The notes: generated by a model from the sequence alone, not told the origin. A stretch of 64,000 nt of DNA from Cylicocyclus nassatus (GCA_958299035.1 CATQJL010000112.1:3146123-3210122), one strand, 5' to 3'. Shown: positions 1 to 11,932, numbered from the stretch's first letter. Translations and numbers: made by a program.

Positions 1-97
1 CAACGAATTTTTTCAAACCTGGACGCTACTTGCTCAGAATGATGAGCGGAAGAATCCAGACAACGTCGCAGCGTACGAAACGACTATGCGGGGGTGA
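1..97 (+). CDS. 3' end of an unidentified gene (C-terminal exon, cut by window edge)
   Basis: The first bases read in one open frame (codons from base 2) to a TGA at 95-97, giving about 31 residues ending AAYETTMRG. The composition (EFFQTWTLLAQNDERKNPDN) is hydrophilic and protein-like and the stretch is richer in GC than the DNA that follows. The 5' part lies outside the window, so neither the acceptor nor the family can be judged. I do not recognise the peptide. It could also be the end of a transposon-encoded protein. Confidence 0.45.
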   Translation, partial: NEFFQTWTLLAQNDERKNPDNVAAYETTMRG

Positions 98-2440
98 AAA
101 TTTAAAGAACGATCAAAAATCAGATTGGCGTCGATGTGCAACACAACTTTACAGACATGTTTAGCACGTTCAATTCAGTTGTTGACAAGTTCTTCTTCTT
201 TCGGTCTCCCAACTAACGCCACAGCTAAACAGCACTTTTTTGATTGGAAAAGAACTTTGTTGTTGTTGCCACCCAATTTAACCGGCAATCCTGGAGACGA
301 AACTCTGCGTAGGAAACCACCAAGTTAAGGTTTCAGATTTGGTGATGTGCTAACCTCTGCTTTATATGATCTGAGTTTCCTATTTTATTTTGTATCTCTA
401 AATTTTCGTCTATTTTTCTGAAACAACCTTCACTTTTTATAGGGGGCAGGAACTCAAACAACTATCACTTTCTAGCCTCTGTCTCTTGACTATCGAAGGT
501 ATGGTTGATACCGCACAATAATGCAGATGTCAATTTTGAAAAATTGATTGAGGTGCAAATCTAAAGGTTTATGAAACACTAAAACATATGTGCTATATGT
601 CCATCTAGCAAGAATTTAGCCCCCTAGTTCATGCTTTCACTGCTATTTACCAATATCTCGACGCATTTCTGCCGAAGAAAAGAAGATAAAGTTACCTGAT
701 GAAGTAATGTCCAAACAAGGCTCAAAAATTCAGGGTTTCTGGTAACCTCGATATGGATCAAAGTAAGGATACATTCTAGCAAAAAATGGTCAAAGTACCC
801 AACATTATGATAGACAAAGCCCGATGTTCCTTTCATTATTCTATTATTTTTTTTAATGGAATTTCAAGTCATAGTTAGCAGGAGCAGATCAGTTCCATCT
901 TTCCGATCCGCCTAGACTAATTTTCCTATTCTGCCAAAAATTCAAATTCGAAAGGTCACTGATCAATTGAGTATAGATTATGGAAGAGATCATCGCTCGC
1001 TGTTATCACTTACTTGTAGAAGGAAGGAGACCGTTTCAAGTACCTATTTTCAGGTGTATAAGTGGCGGGGTGGTTCTAGCTTACATCGACCAGCCCGAAC
1101 ACATCAAAGGACCTCGCAAGGGAAGGACCCTATGCCGTGCTGCGTATTGCCTGAAAGAATCGTGCGGCATAAGGATCGCTTCTCGAAACACATTTAAGCG
1201 GCTGAGCAGCTCGTGTGAAAATTTGAAAAGTGCGGCTTATACACCTGAAAATAGGGTACTGTTTTATTCTGATCTCCAAAGCAACATCTAAACGTGAAAA
1301 TTGAAAAACTACAAATTTCCTTATCTGTGATGGAAGGGTAATGAGGGACCGTTTTTCCGCACCCTATAGAAAAGCATGGCTCGAGGATAGAAATTTTCTG
1401 CTTACCAGAGTCAATGGGCTTTTATGGTAATACAATTCGCTTTTAATATCCCCGGTTACAGAAAAAAAAGCCAATTCGTACTTTGAAGTTACTTTATCTT
1501 TATCTATCATTAATGAGATCTTTTGAGGATTTCTTAACGTTTCACAATAGCCCGCTATACCGCGAAGTCCCACAGTGAGTGATAAATCACTTGCAATTTT
1601 GAATTTTTGAAACAAAGAATTACATGCGCAAAAACTCCTTGCTCGCAGGATGGCAATGACAAAAATCACAGAAGCGCAGTTTATTCAGACCGCAGAAATT
1701 TAATTAAGTTCAAGTTTGAAGCTTGTGGAGATGATTGATAGAAGAATTGCGTGTGAATATATACAGTCTAAAAAGTCTATGAGAGGATGACAGCAGCGCT
1801 AGGCAGGAGTTGGCTTTGGCAATTTTGAACAATGTTCCATACAGAATGAAAATCAAAGCCAAGCACGAGATTGAAAAAAAAACTAGTGCTGCGTGAATTC
1901 CCTCCATCAAAATCATCAGCTGTTCTTATACAGGCGAAGTATATATCCAAAATTGACAGGACTTCAACGTATGGACATTTCATTACAAGTTTGCTTCCTT
2001 TGCCTGAAGGCGTTTATCAGTAATAAAGACTTGGAATAAACTACTTTAGAATGCACCCTTGAAATGCGGTCAGTCTGCAGTTCTTTATAATCGCTGTACA
2101 GTTCCGAGAAAATATGTCCAAAACCTACGGGGTAATATCCGCAACGCCAAATCACGAATCAGCTAACGCCGTGCCACCTTCAAAAACTTAATGCGTGGTA
2201 TTCTGATTTGCTTCTTCAGTTGCTAACAAATTGTGATAGATGTTCGCAGAGAGGCATAGAGGAAGAGCAAAGTCTATTTTTTTATCAGCTACTTCGCTTT
2301 CGAAATTACACGTGATAATGTTTGAACCAAACACGCTGTACAAAGTATTCATGGTTCTGACATTTCGACTTAATCATCAAATACTTTACATAAGATATAA
2401 ATACAGAGTAAACGGAGAGTTGTACAAATAATAACATGAT
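98..2440. other. AT-rich sequence without a supported gene; one coding-like patch
   Basis: Mostly AT-rich sequence. A GC-richer patch at 967-1297 on the plus strand has two overlapping open frames and a good acceptor (TATTTTCAG ending at about 1051). The frame following it reads VYKWRGGSSLHRPARTH and onward to a TAA at 1197. A second frame starting at 980 stays open for 103 codons. I cannot choose between them and see no family, so this is at most a gene remnant. Elsewhere here I see nothing. Confidence 0.25.
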
Positions 2441-3532
2441 CTAAGTCTCTCGAGAATTTACGGAAAATCCTGATTCAAAGAACACGCACATGTAGCAAAC
2501 TGTTACAGGTTTTTGAGGTTGTGCAGGTGAGCTGGGAGTTGGAGGTTTCGCAATTTTTTTCGTTTTACACTTCTTTCTCCTTCGGCTGCCTTTCTTTTTG
2601 CTTTTGCAAGACTTCTTGCGCTTTTTTACTTTTTTGTTTTTCGCTCGCCTTATGTGTTGCACCGGTGCCATTCTAGCCTTTTGAATTTCTTCCTTCTCTC
2701 AACGTTGAGTCCTTTTTTAGAACCTTTGCTTTGCTTCCTTTTCTTTTTCTTTCCTTTGGTGCTTTTTTTTCCTTTTCCTTTCTTTCCTTTGACGTTTCGC
2801 GTTGGAATAAATGGTCCAATGGTAGTTGCTTCTGGTTCAATTAGGTTGCTTGTGAATAACGCACAGCCAATATTTACTACCTTTTCCTTTTTCTCTTCCA
2901 TCTGCTTTTTGAATTCGCTTCTGCAAAAAAGAAAAAAGGATCTATTCAAGATAAAAAGACTAATTCAGCATGAACCTACTTAGGTATGACTGTAGAGTTC
3001 AATTTAGGTTTGGTACTGCGTAGCTCATTTTCCACTTTTTTTGAAAATTGAGACAAACTGATACTTGTATTTATTTTTTATAAAGAGTATCGCGAATGTC
3101 AGATGCATACGCCTCGTAAGTGCAAGTATATTTCTGAAAAATATGGTTTAGTGCGTGATCGCCTTGCATTTGAGTCAAAAATTTCTACCTTAGAGGAGCG
3201 TATCAAATATTCTCCTATATAACAAATACATTAGGTGTGCATTCAGCTTTTGCATCTTTTTCAACTGACCGCTTCAGAAACGATATCTACCACTTCCTGT
3301 CTTGTTCGGTTATTATCAGTCTCATTAGGCGAGTACGCATGGTATTCTGAAAACGCTTCGCATATTGCTCTGACATTAGCTATCGCAGTGACCTGAAACA
3401 TACTCATAAAAAAGCAGTAGAATGAGCTATTGGAAGCTCAATCAACATGATTTTTAAAAGTTTCCTTAAAGGCTTGGACATAGTTTAAAAGAAGAAGGAA
3501 CCCACCAATACTAACAAGAGGCTCGCATTCAT
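2441..3532 (-). CDS. Lys-rich secreted family, copy 1 (two frameshifts)
   Basis: Four exons: 3532-3506, 3392-3270, 3133-2980 and 2920-2441. Exon 1 encodes MNASLLLVL; with the start of exon 2 (VTAIA) it forms a signal peptide. Exon 2 holds AICEAF, exon 3 KYTCTYEAYASDIRD, exon 4 NIGCALF, then a Lys/Pro-rich tail and a C-terminal CYMCVFF. Splice sites align with copy 2. Two frame breaks occur: in exon 3 at a six-A run (plus-strand T run 3074-3079) and in exon 4 at a four-A run (2679-2682). Adding one A at each restores the family frame exactly, with exon 3 ending in phase 2 and exon 4 reaching the same C-terminus. This is either a young pseudogene or homopolymer error in the assembly. Exon 2 ends at a GTCAGT donor. 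No known family recognised. Confidence 0.75.
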
Positions 3533-3560
3533 GTCATTGTAGATATTCAATTGCTCCGTC

Positions 3561-3568
3561 CTTTTATG
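3561..3568 (-). promoter_or_regulatory. TATA-like box of family copy 1
   Basis: ATAAAAG lies about 30-35 bases upstream of the copy-1 ATG (3532). The same short TATA-to-ATG layout is seen in the other three copies, which supports it as a core promoter element. Confidence 0.4.
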
Positions 3569-3755
3569 ATGATCTTCCATGAAATTAACAGGCAAAACAA
3601 GAGTATATTCAAACGTTTGAGTGTTGTTAAAGTCATATGCTGTTTTGCTTACGTAACCTGTACTTCTTTGTACGTGCTCGTGATATTCAAGTGCATCTGG
3701 GTTGGTTATGGCTTCCACGAAGCTGTGTGAACGATTGGCAGTACGAATTCTTTGA

Positions 3756-4172
3756 AGGTACGTCCGGGCAAAATATCGACTTCTATTTCTTGCCTTATCC
3801 AGGCCTTTTAATGGCGCTGATATCATATGGCACTCAAAATGCGTAAATTCCTTTAAAAAACCCCATTTTTGAGACAATGCCATGAGCACCGTGGGCGAGT
3901 GCTCCTAGTGCTATCCTTGTCGAAAACGAGCATCAACAGGCTCTATGTGTTCGAATGTGTCACGAGAAAACAAGTCAAGGGCTGAAATTCGTCACGGGGG
4001 CGGGCTGTGTGAGGGAGTGGGCGTGGTCCTCGAGGTTTTCTGCGCCGATTTTTCTTTTTTTGCAGGAGGTGTTTGAAAGTCGGATTTGCACGATAGTTCT
4101 AGATCGAGGCCCTAGTACTCGGTTATGGTATAATAGTATCCGAAAATTTCCAAATTTGCCTGGACGCTGCCT
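3756..4172. mobile_element. Degenerate MITE, older relative of the element at 20548-20871
   Basis: This stretch shares scattered long blocks with 20548-20871: CGACTTCTAT near the left end, TATCCAGGCCTTT, GTGCT...TTATCCTTGTCGAAA, GAGGGAGTGGGCGTGGTC, and TGCCTGGACGCTGCC at the right end. Its left terminal repeat (ACGTCCGGGCA) is mutated, so it is an old copy. It lies about 220 bases upstream of family copy 1 and could influence that promoter. Confidence 0.6.
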
Positions 4173-5037
4173 CCAAGGGATTTCGAGCTCATTGATCTGC
4201 TTGCGCATTCTCGCTTCAAATATTTGCGTATGAAAAAGGCAGATTTCGGTTGAATTGAAGTTGAGTTAAATTTAATCACTCACTTTGTGTTATCCTATGG
4301 AGAATTTGCTAAAACAGCGTTTTGTAAGGAAACTGTGCGAATGTTTAGAACTCTGTTGCCAGGAACACAGAGTAACCAAGAATAACTGCGGATATCATTT
4401 TAAAGGATTACTCTCACTGACGACTCATTTGATCATGAGCTCCATGTGCTTTTCTATGCTGATTTGATCCATATGTTTCAGTCTCTAGAACAATTCTATG
4501 GATTGAAGATTGTAAGGCTAATTTATGGGCTTGTCTGTAACAAAGCGCCGACTGGACTCTTTTCACGCTTTCATTGGACCAGATGCTTTCTACGAAACCG
4601 TCTTAGACTCGTTCTGTTCATTAGTATGAACAGACCCTCTATTTGTTGGATACCACTTCCTTTAAGGGGAGAACAGCTATATCAAGAATGGTTTGTTGAC
4701 CTTTGTTAACCTTAACCTAACCTTTTTCACTTCCAAGTGAGACGTTTGAGTATCGCTATCACTATTTGATAGTAATTCACAGTACACATTGGTTCAAATT
4801 GACTGAGAACTCGGCCATTTAAATATAATAGGTTGTCCCAAAAATAAACTCTTTTGGACAAATTAAGCTGTTTTTTGTTTTCTTAACTGATTTAGGTCAT
4901 TCAATAGAGTGTAGCAAGCTCTACAGAATAACTGCGCCTCACCCGTACTTCAGGTGAAATATAGAGTCAAAATCAAAGAAATTTTATGAATTTGAATTTT
5001 GCAAAAAATCCTATGAAACTCCAGCTTGTTCATTGTA
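4173..5037. other. Intergenic; a small Cys-rich frame and a lone mariner-like end
   Basis: A plus-strand frame at 4300-4467 begins MENLLKQRF and is rich in Cys (LCECLELCCQ). No splice or poly(A) evidence supports it. At 4829-4850 the sequence TAGGTTGTCCCAAAAATAA resembles a mariner-family terminal repeat, but I found no partner end in the window. Confidence 0.25.
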
Positions 5038-5903
5038 TTAGGTCGTTCCATAAGTTCGTAGCGTTTTTATTTTCGTACTCATATCTTTGAGGAGCGGTTG
5101 ATTTGCGGAAGGCATATATCGTTTGGAAGGGCTGATTGTGCTTTTTACAATACATCTACTGATTTCGTGGAAAGCTGATTCACTCGGATCTCGCAGCTTC
5201 CAAAGATGGAAATTTTGAAAGGCAAAAAGGAGCAATTTCGGCATTTGCGCCTTTTTCGTTATGAAAAGAAGCGTTTTTGCAAAGATTTTTGTGTCGATTA
5301 TGTAACGTGGCGTTTGTTCATCAATATAAGACAAAAAAGAATTGGAGTGATACAAAAGAGCAGGAGCTGAGCAGGATGTCCCTGAACAAGACTTTTCGGG
5401 GGACGGGCAGGACGTCCCGCACTGAATATTGCTGGACAAGAGGCGACGATCAACCACACCATAAGCAATCCAACTGTACGGTTTAAACCAGGTCCTACAG
5501 CAGGAGAAGCTTAACAGACAAATCCAGTGAGTTTTTCTGCATGATGAAAAGTGGCCTCATACGACAAACGTCGTCAAAACTCTCCTGCACGACTCAACTG
5601 TAAGGTACTTCAGTACCCAAAATACTCTCCAAACCTCGCTCTACCAGATTATCATTTGCTCCGCTCTCTGGCAAACCTCATGAATTGTGCATGTCTCGAT
5701 TTCAGTGAGCAACTTGAGCGCTGGTTAAATGACTATCTTGGGACCCGGCGCGCTGCCGTTTGAAAAATTGAGGTTGAGAAGCTAACAGGAATGTGCCAAA
5801 AGGTTGTGCGCTACAGCAAGGAATATAATTTTGAGTGATTTTTACTGTGAATTGATGATTTTGTTGGTTTATAAAAGCGCTACGAACTTATGGAACGACC
5901 TAA
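5038..5903 (+). mobile_element. Degenerate mariner (Tc1/mariner superfamily) element
   Basis: The ends are inverted repeats of about 26 bp, TTAGGTCGTTCCATAAGTTC on the left and its complement on the right. Each is flanked by a TA target duplication (5036-5037 and 5904-5905). Inside, on the plus strand, broken frames match mariner transposase: LHDEKWPHTTNVVKTLL (the second catalytic Asp block) and YSPNLALPDYHLLRSL (the last Asp of DD34D). These lie in different frames, so the transposase is dead. At 866 bp it is shorter than an intact mariner of about 1.3 kb, so internal deletion is likely. Confidence 0.9.
5550..5763 (+). pseudogene. Mariner transposase, C-terminal remnant
   Basis: The frame reads YPKYSPNLALPDYHLLRSLANL and ends WLNDYLGTRRAAV at a TGA at 5761. 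It matches the mariner C-terminus: a YSPDLAPSDYHLF-type motif followed by a helix around the conserved WLDDFF-type segment. The preceding HD..PHT block sits in another frame, so at least one frameshift separates the two catalytic blocks. No full-length protein can be made from it. Confidence 0.85.
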
Positions 5904-5905
5904 TA

Positions 5906-6542
5906 CACTATACCCATAATAGTAGTCAAATATGCTTTTACTGGATTTATTCCGCGCACAGAAAAAAGCAAAAAAAAGATAGCTCAAGGATGACAAATCG
6001 CCTCCAGGACCTCCCACACATCCATTGTATACTGCAAGCCTTAGTAGGTGTAACTTCAAAATTTTTTCTCTGTATGAGCCTTGGTAATCGAGAAATACCA
6101 AGTTTAACCCAAAACTCGAATAAAGTGACATTTTTGCATTTCCCGGCGATTTTGAATTCTCATGAGCTTCCGAAAAATCCAGCAAATACATTTTTTGGAA
6201 CTACTATCTGTCTACTGTACTGTATAATCACCAAGTCCGAGCTCCGTAGAAATTCTCTGGAAGGAGATCTGAGTTCGAGGTAGTTAAAAATTTTTTGATC
6301 CTTGGCTCCAAATTTTACATGCTTTACGATTTAGGCAGTTCTTTAGCGACCATTCGGTAGAACTTGGTTCGTCTCCCAATTCTAACTTCGCTCCTTTACT
6401 ATGAACATCTAAACAGCATACCCTTCACCTCTGCACTAAAAATCGATAAAATTGGTAAACGTGATGGGTATTTTTACCAAAGGTTATTATTCGTTATTAG
6501 CACGCTGACTTACCCTCCCCCTCCCCCCTCCCCCTGCCCCAG
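5906..6542. other. Intergenic, nothing recognised
   Basis: A plus-strand frame (5804-6283) crosses the mariner boundary and has no splice support, so I do not take it as a gene. A C-rich tract (CCCTCCCCC repeats) lies at 6509-6540. Confidence 0.4.
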
Positions 6543-6550
6543 CTCTCGGC

Positions 6551-6830
6551 CAGGGCTCGGCACGAGGTGGCTAGATGAAAATGGAAAAAACGAAGTCCCC
6601 TTGACTTTTGGGAATTTTTACGAAGTCCCCTTTGACCCTCAACCAAATTTCCTTTAAAAACCTGAATTCCCCAAAATCCCCCAAAAAACGAAACGTCGAC
6701 TAAAAAAAAGAAAAAAAAGGTCGCCGTCGCCAATTTCCCGTGTCTTTTCGGTCACAAAAACGAAACCCCCTTGCTTTTCGTCCCAAAAAACGATACCAGT
6801 TGGCTTACAAGCCACCTGTGCCGAGCCGTG
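6551..6830. mobile_element. Non-autonomous hAT element (copy 1)
   Basis: It starts CAGGGCTCGGCACGAGG and ends CACCTGTGCCGAGCCGTG, an inverted repeat with the CAGGG terminus typical of hAT elements. An 8-bp target duplication flanks it: CTCTCGGC (6543-6550) and TTCTCGGC (6831-6838), 7 of 8 identical. The body shares blocks such as GAAACGTCGACTAA and ACGAAGTCCCCTTTGACC with 45999-46244. It has no coding capacity. Confidence 0.85.
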
Positions 6831-6838
6831 TTCTCGGC

Positions 6839-8110
6839 CTCGTAGCTACTATGCAATCGATAGATTCGATAAAGTTGATCGTTAAGTTGGATTTTTATAT
6901 GTATTCGTAATCAGCATGCTTACTTACTCCCTATGCCAACTCCAAGCCCCATATCTCAAATTTTCCAAAAATCAATGAAATCGATATTGATCGATAGAGG
7001 AAGGTAATCTTAGACATGCGTATCGCTACGAGGTGCTTAAGATATGAAATTATTGGGTGTCGTAGTTTATCAAATAATTTTTATGACACTTGTGCAGAAC
7101 TTCTTGTTTTCATGACTCAGCGCTCAAATGATCTTCGTAGGTTAATTGCTAGGTGAGGCGTCTCCTAGGGTTCGCGGATAAAGCTAGCTGACTTGTCCCC
7201 GATAAAGATTCATTTTAGGTGAAAGCAAGATCTCTATAATTCATACTAATAAATGTGAAATGGCAGGGTCTGGGGCTAGATTCGGTGAGACAGCAAGGCC
7301 GCTAGGCCTCCCTGTTGATGAGACGGCCAGATTCACGGTTAGCAATAGCATAAGCACGGTCAGTAACACTATTCAAAAATGCCTGAAATAATAGATCTAT
7401 TCAATCTGGCATGAGGGAGAAAAATTGAGAATAGTTGAAAGGCTGGATAATCAAGCTTTGTCGGAAACGCAGTCAAGAAATAAAAACAAGCAACATAAAA
7501 AGTCAGCATGCTTCTAGATCGTTTCTCTCAACATAATGCAAATCATTAGTTTCAGCATTTTCTTCACACAAAGCCGAGACTTTCTGTATGGGTTTTTCAA
7601 ATCTCGTACTCCTTTCGAAAGCAATTTAGCCAATGTTGAATAGAGGTACAGGGAATCGTGACCAAGACCGATGTATGAATAAAAAATTCCCTTCATGTTA
7701 ACTCAAAAACGTGATCCAGGCGCTGTTTATCCATGGCATGCTCTTTGGCAAAAATGTGGCCGAAGTAGTGTTCTTACCATTGAGAAAATCAAAGAGTTAT
7801 TAGTCTAGAAGTCTAGAATTAATCATCAATTAGGAGTCTAGAAAAGTTTTTATGTTTTCCTACTGCACTGTTGCTAACTACCAGGTGTTAGCGCAAAATA
7901 TGAAAAAAAAACTTGAGTAAAGTCGTATAAGTTAACTGGTTACTTGCATTAAATGATAGTATTGAATGCAACTTAGGGTAACGTGTGAAGAACTTGAAAA
8001 CCACAGTGTGCTCATATTTGAGATATTTGAACTAGACAAGGAATGAAAGCTTTATGCAAGAAGCGGACAGAAGAAGTAGAAATGAGCATCAAACAATACA
8101 GAAATGAACA
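6839..8110. other. Intergenic; Helitron-related remnant, no gene
   Basis: At about 6900-6960 the words GTAATCAGCATG and CTCCCTATGCCAA recur in related form near 21350 and 52650, which suggests an old repeat remnant. Around 7255-7350 a short imperfect inverted repeat centres on GGCCGCTAGGCC. The rest, including the sequence downstream of family copy 2, shows nothing I can name. Confidence 0.35.
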
Positions 8111-9461
8111 TCAAACAATATCTAATCTGCTATTAGAATTCCTGGTTTTTGATTCGTAGAAGACACACACATAGTAGATTGAGCCGACAGGTCTTTGAAG
8201 ATTTGAGTTAGGTGCGCTGGTAGTTGGAAGACTTGGGCGAGGCAAACTAGGCCGAGGCAAACTAGGTCGAGGCTTCCTTTTCCGTTTATTCTTCTTTCTC
8301 TTCTTTTTGCTTTTCTTTGATAGGTTCTTGGACTTCTTTGTTTCTTTGCTCTTCCCCCGATTTATATTTCGTAATGGTGCCATTCTAGCCTTCCTATACT
8401 TCTTCCTCCTCTTTAGTTTGTTGACTTTCTTTGGCCGTTTCTTTTTCCCTTGTTGTTTTTTCTTCTTTTTCTTACCTTTAACTGCTGGTTTCCTTGGTGG
8501 AGTAGGAGGGATAGGAGGGGAAGGAGTGGTAACAGTTGGTCTAGTTGTTGATTCGGCTTGAACGTGACCGTATATGAATCGCGCGCAACCAATAACTAAC
8601 AACTTTTCGTTTAACTGCTCCAATTTTTCTCGAAGTTCGCCCCTGCAAGATGTTGTGAAATTGTCAGTTCACGATGACTATAAGGATGATGTAAGCTGCG
8701 TGAACTTACTCTCTTATAACAGTAGCGTTCAGTGCAGAGTGCACCCGCACGTCTACTGTTTTCTCCATCATATCTTCTAGTTGACGTGAAGAAAGATTTT
8801 TATTCACGTCCACTTTTAGGACTTCATCACGGATCTCGGATGCAAATTCTTCATACTGACATTCGTACTTCTTAAAGATACGTTAGAGCTCGTAATCAAA
8901 TTTTGCAAAATATGTAGGTAGCTTCTCCACACATCCCATTGAAAATCTTGTAGTATATAACGAAAACAAACACAGATTGTTGTGCGAAATTATTTCCAAT
9001 TTTCGTCTACTCACCTTAGAAACGATTTTTACCACTTCAGCTCTAATCTTGTTGTTCTCGTCTCTGTGAATTGAATACGCACTACAGTTCAGGTCTTCGC
9101 ATATTGCTTTCACATCTACAGCAATAACCTGGAAGAGATCATTCAAGAGAAAAACATCATGTTCTTCTGGGAAGTTCAGGCAATATATATACCAAATTGA
9201 AGGCATTTTGTTGCATATTTTGGCGAACTACATTCTAGAATGTCATTTCCAAGCTTAGCATTTTGAATGCCCGAGCAAGAAAAAATGAATATGATTAACA
9301 GGCTCCGTGTATTTTCGCCACGATAAAGACATTCTGCAAGTTTGATCGTATATCCCGTTTCGAAACTGTAGAAAGTGGTGGCAATAGTTTGAATTCTGAG
9401 CGTGGGACACCACTATGAAAGAAAAAAGACTTACTAGCACTAGAAAGAGGCACGCGTTCAT
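8111..9461 (-). CDS. Lys-rich secreted family, copy 2 (intact model, 277 aa)
   Basis: Four exons: 9461-9435, 9128-9015, 8870-8710 and 8642-8111. They join in frame with phases 0, 0, 2 and canonical sites (GTAAGT, GTGAGT, GTAAGT donors; CTTCCAG, CTTTAAG, TTGCAG acceptors). MNACLFLVL plus VIAVDVKA forms a signal peptide. The domain carries AICEDLNC, KYECQYEEF and IGCARF. It is followed by a Pro/Thr linker, a Lys-rich tail with ARMAP, three RPSLP repeats, and YYVCVFYES near the end. This is the cleanest member and defines the family's exon plan. The tail is strongly basic, so the mature protein would bind acidic surfaces or nucleic acid if folded as read; that is inference. No homologous family comes to mind. 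Confidence 0.85.
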
Positions 9462-9497
9462 GTCTCCATGAGTTCTACTCCTCGTATTTTACCAGCT

Positions 9498-9506
9498 CTT
9501 ATATAA
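9498..9506 (-). promoter_or_regulatory. TATA box of family copy 2
   Basis: TTATATAAG on the minus strand lies about 40 bases upstream of the ATG at 9461. The spacing is short, consistent with a short 5' UTR, and matches TATA-like boxes in copies 1, 3 and 4. Confidence 0.55.
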
Positions 9507-9907
9507 CGATTATAGACCTTGTAATCAAAAAAGTGCAGTCAAATTATTTGGCTAATCGATACTGTTTGAATTAATGTCAGATAATATGTGCATACCCTTT
9601 ATTCTTGTATGGGGCTCACTAAATTAGACAGCTAGGTACAAAGGTTAAGCGTGGGTATTTCATACCAAGAATGAGATTGACGCTATTTTAGGTGAGTTAG
9701 ATGACGAATTTCATGTCTACGTCAAAAAATACGTGCGTTTGGGTTGTGATCCAAAGCATATGTATGTACCAAATCTGATCTCTAAAACAAACTCTGCGTG
9801 CTTTTAAAGGCTGTACAGGGCCATCTCAATTACCGAACTTTTATGAATCTTTTATGTGGAAACTGACTGAGAGACTTTAATTAGACAATTCTTGCGCTTA
9901 AGCGCAG
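9507..9907. other. Upstream region of copy 2, nothing further seen
   Basis: AT-rich sequence between the copy-2 promoter and the left target duplication of the foldback element. I see no gene or repeat in it. Confidence 0.4.
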
Positions 9908-9916
9908 GATACGTTC

Positions 9917-11519
9917 GGGGGGCGGGCGTTAGGTACCCAACCGAGGTGCGGGCGTTAGGTACCCAGCCATTAGTGGCATACACTAAGCCACGCCCCTTGG
10001 CTGCTTTAACAGCGGGTACCTAACGATACAACAAATCCTAGCTGCTAGAACAGCCCACCTAGCTCGCTGAAGCGCTGGAGCTTGCGACCCACATGAAACA
10101 GATAGTTCGAGAAAATCAAAAAAATGCGCGAATGAAAGCGCAAGTTTACAACGCTTTTCCTATTGTTTTTCTTAAAATCAATTTTAGAATCACAGAAATT
10201 CAGTGATGAAAGCTAAAAACAGGGTAAGGCTTTTATGAGCAGTTTACATAGTTCTGCAAAAAAAATTGTGATAATGTGATCTAACCGATAAGTCAGCGGG
10301 AGTTTCAAAAAAGTGAACCTTGTAGAATTATATTTATGATATTACTGAAGCAAAGCGCACTTGCGGAGACGCTCCTGGCAAATAAGTTGCACGAAATATT
10401 CCTTTGTTTTAACAAAAGCTGCTTCAAATATATTTTTGACAATGAGAAGAGGAACCGATTGAAAGAAGAGCCTTCGACGAGGTCATCAGGAATCGGAACT
10501 TTAAGGCGGAATAAATGGCCCATTGATATGAGAAGGGCAAGCTTTGTTCCAGTCAACGAAAACTGTAGATTACAGAGCTATGCCAATTTCGGATGAGTGT
10601 CGCCAAGAAAATGCAACAGGAAAAAGCAGCAACTCTACTGAGAACAATTATTGGGAAAATCTTTCGCCTTTTAGGGAGTTACAAAAAAAATTCATAGCTT
10701 TGGTTGGATAAACTGAGCATATTTTGGCTGCTAGAAAAGAAAATGAATATGAAACAATTGCAATATGAAGGCCTCCAAAAAAGCATTATAGAGAACGTAG
10801 GCATGATGAAATACAGTAGCTCAATGAAATTTTCACACAAGAAATCTTCCAAAATAAAGAAAAATGTGTGCTTATCAATGCCCCATAAATCTGTTGGTCT
10901 TAACTATGACCGAAATAATAACTTTAATAATATACGTTGACATGGTTCACAATTCCTGTGGCAATATTAACGCAAGTGTACGACCCTTGACTTCACACCT
11001 CAAAACGAGCCTATGACAATATGTGAAAGGAATATTCCGTTTAACATTTGCCAAGGGCGCATCAAAGTGCGCCTTTCTTCATTAAAGTCATAAAATTTTG
11101 ATTTATTAGTATTCTACAAGGTTTAGTTTACTTTCATAAGATTACCTCTGACATTATCGGTTCAGATTCATTTTTTTTTGCAAAACTATGTGAACTGCTC
11201 ATAAAAGCTTTACCCTGTTTTTAGCTTTCATCACCGAATTTCTATGGTTCTAAAACTGATTTTAAGAACAGCAATAGAAAAAGCGTTGTAAACTTGCGCT
11301 TTCATTCGCGCAATTTTTGATTTTCTCGAACTATCTTTTTCATGTGGGTCGCAAGCTCCAGCGCTTCAGCGAGCTAGATGGGCTGTTCTAGCAGCTAGGA
11401 TTTGTTGTATCGCTAGGTACCCGCTGTTGAAGCAGCCAAGGGGCGTGGCTTAGTGTATATCACTAATGGCTGGGTACTTAACGCCCGCACCTCGGCTGGG
11501 TACCTAACGCCACGCACCC
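9917..11519. mobile_element. Mutator-like foldback transposon, 1.6 kb
   Basis: Inverted terminal repeats of roughly 420 bp (about 9917-10335 and 11105-11519) face each other. The tips are GGGGGGCGGGCGTTAGGTAC and, read inward from the right, GGGTGCGTGGCGTTAGGTAC. A perfect 9-bp direct repeat GATACGTTC flanks it at 9908-9916 and 11520-11528. Long terminal repeats with a 9-bp target duplication fit Mutator-like elements. Inner direct words GCGGGCGTTAGGTACCCA repeat near the left tip. The unique middle (about 10340-11100) has two modest plus-strand frames (10336-10596 and 10704-10940) that match no transposase I know, so I treat it as non-autonomous. Confidence 0.85.
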
Positions 11520-11528
11520 GATACGTTC

Positions 11529-11932
11529 TAGTAGTTTTAACATGGATGATAGTAAGGATCTTTGCAAATACTAAATCCCTATTTAGCTGCTTTTCCTTTC
11601 CGCCAGGTAGAACACAGCTGTTACATGAAGTACGGTGAACACAGAACTCATCCTCATTTTGGTAGTGGCTTTGTGTAATTCCATTTCCTCTAGAATCTCT
11701 ACCGGATAGTAAAGCCAAAAAAATATCACCCTATTTTTACGCTACCATGTTGTTTTTCCGTTTGCTACACTGTTATCGAACATGGCGATGGCCCCACCAC
11801 CAATGACTTGTTGGCTTAAACTGCATGTGTACAATCACAGATAGCGATTGCTTGGTTGAGGACATCTGCTGTGCTTCTGTTTCGAGAACGCTGACGGGTT
11901 GTTCAAACGATGGTGTTTTTGCTCAAGTACAG
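11529..11932. other. Spacer between foldback element and a plus-strand exon
   Basis: No supported gene. The minus-strand frame that crosses the transposon edge (11413-11718) includes terminal-repeat sequence and is not credible as one protein. Confidence 0.35.

Noticed and set aside
11413..11718. Minus-strand 101-codon frame
   Set aside because: Half of it is terminal-repeat sequence of the foldback element.
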